Part shown: positions 7,269 through 10,102 of the stretch, piece by piece
How positions within the stretch are numbered: position 1 is the stretch's first letter
How the letters are laid out: each line of letters opens with the position of its first letter
Assembly: GCA_016839405.1 (NCBI GenBank)
Contig: JAEOUJ010000395.1
Coordinates: forward strand, 1-10,102
Reading direction: 5' to 3'
Source of the DNA: Candidatus Gerdarchaeota archaeon
Lineage (GTDB): Archaea; Asgardarchaeota; Heimdallarchaeia; JABLTI01
Length of the DNA stretch: 10,102 bases
The notes under the pieces: model-generated
The model's input: only the letters and a program-made list of their open reading frames with translations
What the model was told of the DNA's origin: nothing
Databases searched by the model: none
Program-made: the position numbers and the translations under genes

Positions 7269-7276
7269 CTATATAC
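7269..7276 (-). promoter_or_regulatory. Candidate TATA box for the top6B transcript
   Basis: GTATATAG on the minus strand, directly after the tRNA synthetase stop codon and inside a 9-bp AT-only inverted repeat (7259-7267 with 7279-7287). An archaeal TATA box at this place would start transcription near 7245. TATA-like words are frequent in DNA this AT-rich, so support is weak. Confidence 0.3.
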
Positions 7277-7285
7277 TTTTTAAAT

Positions 7286-8602
7286 TTAAGGTTTGAGTAT
7301 ATCAACAGTTCGTGGGAACATTATTGCTTGTTTGATGTTATCTAAACCACAAATCCACCAAACTAATCTTTCTAAACCCAAACCAAATCCTGCATGTGGT
7401 GGTATGCCATATTTAAAGAGATTAAGATACCAATCATAACCTTCTAAATTAAAACCTTGATTTTTTATTACCTCGATCATTTTTTCATATTCATGAACTC
7501 TTTGTCCTCCAGTACACAATTCCACAAAACCACCTGGAGCCATTAAATCAAAACTATTGGAGATTGATGGATCTTTGTCATTTACTCGATAGTAGATACC
7601 TCTTGTATGCACAGGCCAATCAATTATAAAGAATGGTGTTTTGAAGTGATGTGAAAGAGCTGATTCTTCTTGAGAAGTAAAGTCTTCATTGATATTAACA
7701 GGATCATCCAATTCAAATGTTTGACATAGCTCTTTAGCTTCTTTAAAAGTAATTCTTGGGAATCCACCATTCAATTTCTTAATATCAGAACCTAATTGTT
7801 TTAGTTGATCTTTTGCTGTTTTAATAGTCTTATTAACAACATAAACTGTCATATCTTCTAAAACTTGCATCATGCTAATATGATCATAAAATGCAGCTTC
7901 AACCTCTATTTGCCAAAATTCTGACACGTGTTTTCTTGTTCTTGATTTTTCCATCCTAAATGATGGAATTATACCAAAAACTTTCTCATGCGCAGTAATG
8001 GCAGCTTGTTTATAAAATTGTGCGCTTTGAGCTAAGTATGCATCTTGATCAAAGTACTTTATAGGAAAGAGTGTTGCCCCACCTTCTGTAGCAGTTGCTA
8101 CAATTAAAGGTGAAAATAATTCAACAAAACCACTTTTTGTGAAAAATTCTCGAATAGCTTGAGCTACATGCCCCTTAACTTCAAAAGGTAATTTATGTTC
8201 CGGCATTCGAATAGTTAATTCTCGAAAGGTAAAAACAGTTCCTTCATCCATGGGTGTTTTACCAGTAATATCAACTGGTATAGGAGCATGAATTGGATTT
8301 AATATTTCCATTACTTCTGGGATTACTTCCATGCCACCAGGAGCTTGTTCATTCTTTTTAACATAACCTTCTATCCAAACTATAGTCTCATTTTTTAATC
8401 CAATTAATGTATTCCAAATTTCTTCTGAGAGTTTGGATTTAATGCCTGTAACTTGAAGTTTCCCACTTGCATCTCGAACAGTTAAAAAACAGATTTTTCC
8501 TTTATGAACCAAATGCTCTGCCCAACCACCAAGAGTAATCTTGGTGCCATCTGCTAATGATTTTATATTATTGATAGCAGTTTTAGTGGAATAATCAACC
8601 AT
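7286..8602 (-). CDS. asnS: Class IIb aminoacyl-tRNA synthetase, asparaginyl type with some aspartyl-type residues
   Basis: Charges tRNA with asparagine or aspartate in two ATP-dependent steps. An N-terminal OB-fold anticodon domain (about 20-105, GGWAEH...FLTVRD) precedes the class II catalytic core. Motif 2 is SFRMEKSRTRKHVSEF with Arg216; motif 3 is GFGLGLERL with Arg412. The core as a whole, including EGGATLF, EKSRTR, EFW and APGGMEV, matches my memory of Pyrococcus AsnRS closely. Yet the amino-acid pocket reads QSAQFYKQ (192-199), with Lys198 where AspRS has its aspartate-binding lysine and AsnRS usually has YLE. PVDITGK and ATATEGG are also AspRS-like. AsnRS is preferred on overall similarity; a non-discriminating AspRS is the main alternative. 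At 438 aa it is of normal length. The ATG at 8602 has only a weak, distant AAGG upstream. Confidence 0.72.
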   Translation of the reverse strand: MVDYSTKTAINNIKSLADGTKITLGGWAEHLVHKGKICFLTVRDASGKLQVTGIKSKLSEEIWNTLIGLKNETIVWIEGYVKKNEQAPGGMEVIPEVMEILNPIHAPIPVDITGKTPMDEGTVFTFRELTIRMPEHKLPFEVKGHVAQAIREFFTKSGFVELFSPLIVATATEGGATLFPIKYFDQDAYLAQSAQFYKQAAITAHEKVFGIIPSFRMEKSRTRKHVSEFWQIEVEAAFYDHISMMQVLEDMTVYVVNKTIKTAKDQLKQLGSDIKKLNGGFPRITFKEAKELCQTFELDDPVNINEDFTSQEESALSHHFKTPFFIIDWPVHTRGIYYRVNDKDPSISNSFDLMAPGGFVELCTGGQRVHEYEKMIEVIKNQGFNLEGYDWYLNLFKYGIPPHAGFGLGLERLVWWICGLDNIKQAIMFPRTVDILKP

Positions 8603-8647
8603 TATTTATACAGCCTTCTTTGTTTTTACACGGATTTCCTCTTGTTG

Positions 8648-8654
8648 TTTAAAA
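8648..8654 (-). promoter_or_regulatory. Candidate TATA box for the tRNA synthetase gene
   Basis: TTTTAAA on the minus strand, 46-52 nt before the ATG at 8602, which would put the transcript start near 8625 and give a short leader. It is one of several AT-rich words here, so this is tentative. Confidence 0.25.
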
Positions 8655-8704
8655 GGTTTTTTTCCAATTTTTTATGATTAATTAACGATTGCTAATTTTC
8701 TTTT

Positions 8705-8730
8705 TTAAAATTCAATTAATTGAATTTTAA
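8705..8730. repeat. Perfect 26-bp palindrome between the HEAT gene and the tRNA synthetase gene
   Basis: Half-site TTAAAATTCAATT (8705-8717) is followed without a spacer by its exact reverse complement (8718-8730). Only two of 26 bases are G or C. It lies about 103 nt upstream of the tRNA synthetase start and about 60 nt past the HEAT gene stop. A spacerless palindrome cannot form a tight hairpin without opening its centre, so a dimeric DNA-binding protein site is at least as likely as a terminator. No T-run follows it on the minus strand. Confidence 0.75.
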
Positions 8731-8748
8731 TTATTAATTTATTAAGTA

Positions 8749-8773
8749 GAAATGAAATGAAAAAGAAAATAAA
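8749..8773 (-). terminator. Possible T-rich terminator after the HEAT-repeat gene
   Basis: About 18 nt past the stop codon the minus strand carries TTTATTTTCTTTTTCATTTC and further T-rich sequence, with no G. This fits hairpin-free archaeal termination and would separate the HEAT gene from the tRNA synthetase gene. Based on composition only. Confidence 0.4.
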
Positions 8774-8790
8774 CTAATTCATCCTTTATT

Positions 8791-9192
8791 TTATGTTCTA
8801 ATTTTTCTAATAGCGTCTGCAGCCCAAGAACGAATTCTTATATCTTCATCTTCCATTGCTATTTTAGTAAGTTCAGGAATAGCATCCTCAGAACCTATAT
8901 TACCTAACGCTACAGCTGCTTCTAAACGAACGCCAATTGTCTTATCATTTTTCATAGTTTCTATTAATTCCTTAACTGCTTCATTTGCCTCTTCACCTAA
9001 ATCACCTAAAGCTGCAGCAGCATGTGAACGTACTAGTGAGTCTCTATCTTCTAGCAATAATTTTGCTAATTCTTTAACAGCTTCTTTGGCTTTTAATTCA
9101 CCCAATTTAGAAGCTGCTTCTGACCTTATCCAACCATCTCGATCTTTTAGATTCTTTAGAAGTCGATTAAGTTGTTTTTCGTCATAGCTCAA
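8791..9192 (-). CDS. Small HEAT-repeat (PBS-lyase-like) protein
   Basis: 133-aa soluble protein built almost entirely of HEAT-like repeats of about 31 residues, forming an alpha-helical scaffold. Repeat cores are WIRSEAASKLGEL (about 21-33), LVRSHAAAALGDLG, GVRLEAAVALGNIG and IRIRSWAADAIRKI. Each has the Val/Ile-Arg and Ala-Ala pattern typical of the family. There is no signal peptide, membrane segment or catalytic motif. Such repeats usually mediate protein-protein binding; the partner cannot be read from the sequence. The start is TTG at 9192, supported by AAGGT 8 nt upstream and by the absence of another in-frame start before the repeats. It is followed by a T-rich tract and has mobB divergently upstream, so it is probably transcribed alone. 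Confidence 0.85.
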   Translation of the reverse strand: MSYDEKQLNRLLKNLKDRDGWIRSEAASKLGELKAKEAVKELAKLLLEDRDSLVRSHAAAALGDLGEEANEAVKELIETMKNDKTIGVRLEAAVALGNIGSEDAIPELTKIAMEDEDIRIRSWAADAIRKIRT

Positions 9193-9315
9193 TCTAAATA
9201 ACCTTCAAATTATTAATTAACAAGTATTAAGGATGTTCTAAAAGAAAAATGTTGTTAGAAAGATTATTAAAATAAAATTATTTGCTGTTAGATTTTACTT
9301 AGGAGATGCAATAAA
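9193..9315. promoter_or_regulatory. Divergent promoter region between the HEAT gene and mobB
   Basis: This 123-nt AT-rich gap must serve both genes. On the plus strand TTAAAATAAA near 9268-9277 is a reasonable TATA box for mobB, followed by GGAG (9302-9305), 10 nt before the ATG. On the minus strand AAGGT (9205-9201) lies 8 nt before the TTG start of the HEAT gene. No clear operator-like repeat is seen. Confidence 0.45.
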
Positions 9316-9828
9316 ATGAAAATTTTTGCAATTATAGGTTATACAAATTCAGGGAAAACATCCACACTAGTTGAAATAATAAAAGAATTAGTTTTACGTG
9401 GTTTTGAGGTTAATACTATAAAATCAATACATATTGAAGATTTCAGTATAGATCAAGAAGGTAAGGATTCGTGGAAACATCGACAAGCAGGAGCAACAAT
9501 AACAGCAACAAGATCAAATAAAGAAACAGCTATTTTATATCAAAAATCTATGACTGTTGAAGAATTAATACCATTCTTTAAAGCTGATTACTTAATTTTG
9601 GAAGGATTTACTAATGAAATTAAAATCCCAAAAATACTTTGTGCAAAAAATGTAGATGAATTAGATGATAGATTTGATGAAAGTGTTTTTGTTTTATCAG
9701 GAATAATCAGTAGTAAGTTGTTAGAATTTAAAGGAAAGAAAGTTGTTAATGCACAAACAAATATAAAACAATTGGTCGATTTAATTGAAATATATGCTAT
9801 TGATAGTAGCAAGCTATTAACTATGTGA
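9316..9828 (+). CDS. mobB: Molybdopterin-guanine dinucleotide biosynthesis protein MobB
   Basis: P-loop GTP-binding protein that assists the attachment of GMP to molybdopterin to give the guanine-dinucleotide form of the Mo/W cofactor. The N terminus has the Walker A motif GYTNSGKTS (about 8-16). The diagnostic family stretch DQEGKDSWKHRQAGA follows (about 46-60). The Walker-B-like LILEGF lies near residues 93-98. At 170 aa it is a complete stand-alone MobB. No MobA, MoeA or other cofactor gene is visible in the window. It is the only plus-strand gene here. Its last 12 nt overlap the 3' end of the convergent ABC ATPase gene. Confidence 0.9.
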   Translation: MKIFAIIGYTNSGKTSTLVEIIKELVLRGFEVNTIKSIHIEDFSIDQEGKDSWKHRQAGATITATRSNKETAILYQKSMTVEELIPFFKADYLILEGFTNEIKIPKILCAKNVDELDDRFDESVFVLSGIISSKLLEFKGKKVVNAQTNIKQLVDLIEIYAIDSSKLLTM

Positions 9829-10102
9829 ATTCTTAAAAAAGCTAATTAATTGTTGAGTTTTTATTATTCTTGATGGTAAGCCACATTTTCTTAAATTATA
9901 AATTAGTGATAAATAATTTGATTTGTCTAAATCTAGTTTTAATAAATTATCTTGATTATTAAAGAAATCAATTGCTAAAGAATCAGAAATTAATTGACCA
10001 TTTTTTAATCCAATTACTCGTGAACTGTAATTTAAAACAAAATCTAAGTTATGAGTAATGAGTATGATTAGTTTTCCTTGTTTATGAAGTTCGTTCAAAT
10101 AA
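9817..10102 (-). CDS. ABC transporter ATPase, energy-coupling-factor (EcfA/CbiO) type, C-terminal part only
   Basis: C-terminal part of an ABC ATPase whose frame stays open to the right edge; the N-terminal Walker A, Q-loop, signature and Walker B regions lie outside. The H-loop is visible as LIILITHNLDFVLNYSSRVIG, with the switch His in ITHN, followed by the usual KNGQLISD strand turn. The tail (SLAIDFFNNQDNLLKLDLDK...LSLIYNLRKCGL) matches the helical end typical of EcfA/CbiO subunits of vitamin or metal (Co/Ni) importers. The substrate cannot be told from this part. The TTG at 10098 is an internal leucine codon, not the real start. The gene converges on mobB with a 12-nt overlap of coding ends. 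Confidence 0.8.
   Translation of the reverse strand, partial: YLNELHKQGKLIILITHNLDFVLNYSSRVIGLKNGQLISDSLAIDFFNNQDNLLKLDLDKSNYLSLIYNLRKCGLPSRIIKTQQLISFFKNSHS

Larger units (their letters stand above)
7024..7285 (-). other. 262-nt intergenic leader upstream of top6B, rich in inverted repeats
   Basis: The gap between the tRNA synthetase stop and the top6B start holds three perfect inverted repeats with arms of 10, 9 and 8 bp, listed separately. It also holds a TATA-like element next to the synthetase stop and the top6B ribosome binding site AGGTT at 7034-7030. A second, stronger-looking GAGGTGG (7049-7043) lies 19 nt before the start with no usable start codon behind it. I found no tRNA cloverleaf and no convincing gene. 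If transcription starts near 7245, the top6B mRNA has a structured 5' leader of about 220 nt (inference). Confidence 0.5.

Noticed and set aside
7024..7285. A tRNA or box C/D RNA hidden in the leader (AACCC...GGGT and ATGATAG stretches).
   Set aside because: No T-loop, acceptor stem or cloverleaf could be assembled, and no CTGA D-box accompanies the C-box-like word.

Overview
The window is from a low-GC archaeon. Evidence for Archaea is an aIF5B-type translation factor, a DNA topoisomerase VI gene pair, an archaeal/eukaryotic-type Asp/Asn-tRNA synthetase, and Shine-Dalgarno sites of the GAGGT/AGGTGG type. The Top6A active-site motif (KREIFYTDVSLF) and the Top6B ATP-lid motif (GRFGLGAKM) look more like eukaryotic (plant/Spo11-family) proteins than like those of Sulfolobus as I remember them. 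Together with the AT-rich composition this suggests an Asgard archaeon (Loki- or Heimdall-like). That placement is an inference and was not tested by phylogeny.

Layout. Positions 18-7023 hold four minus-strand genes that read right to left: top6B, top6A, ndk, aIF5B. The two topoisomerase genes are 34-46 nt apart. The ndk-aIF5B pair is about 30 nt apart and is a conserved archaeal neighbour pair. A 262-nt leader (7024-7285) upstream of top6B holds three perfect inverted repeats. Upstream of it, also on the minus strand, are a class IIb Asp/Asn-tRNA synthetase (7286-8602) and a 133-aa HEAT-repeat protein (8791-9192). The gap between these two holds a perfect 26-bp palindrome and a T-rich tract. 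Divergently on the plus strand lies mobB (9316-9828). It converges on, and overlaps by 12 nt, the 3' end of an energy-coupling-factor type ABC ATPase that runs off the right edge.

The genes cover information processing (initiation factor, tRNA charging, DNA topology, nucleotide pools) plus one cofactor/transport edge. The most unusual item is Top6B. It is 1104 aa, roughly twice the usual length, because a C-terminal extension of about 550 aa carries seven helix-hairpin-helix-like units. Six of these form three pairs, separated by an acidic linker and a Lys/Pro-rich linker. I saw no tRNA, rRNA, CRISPR array, insertion sequence, or obvious defence or mobile system.
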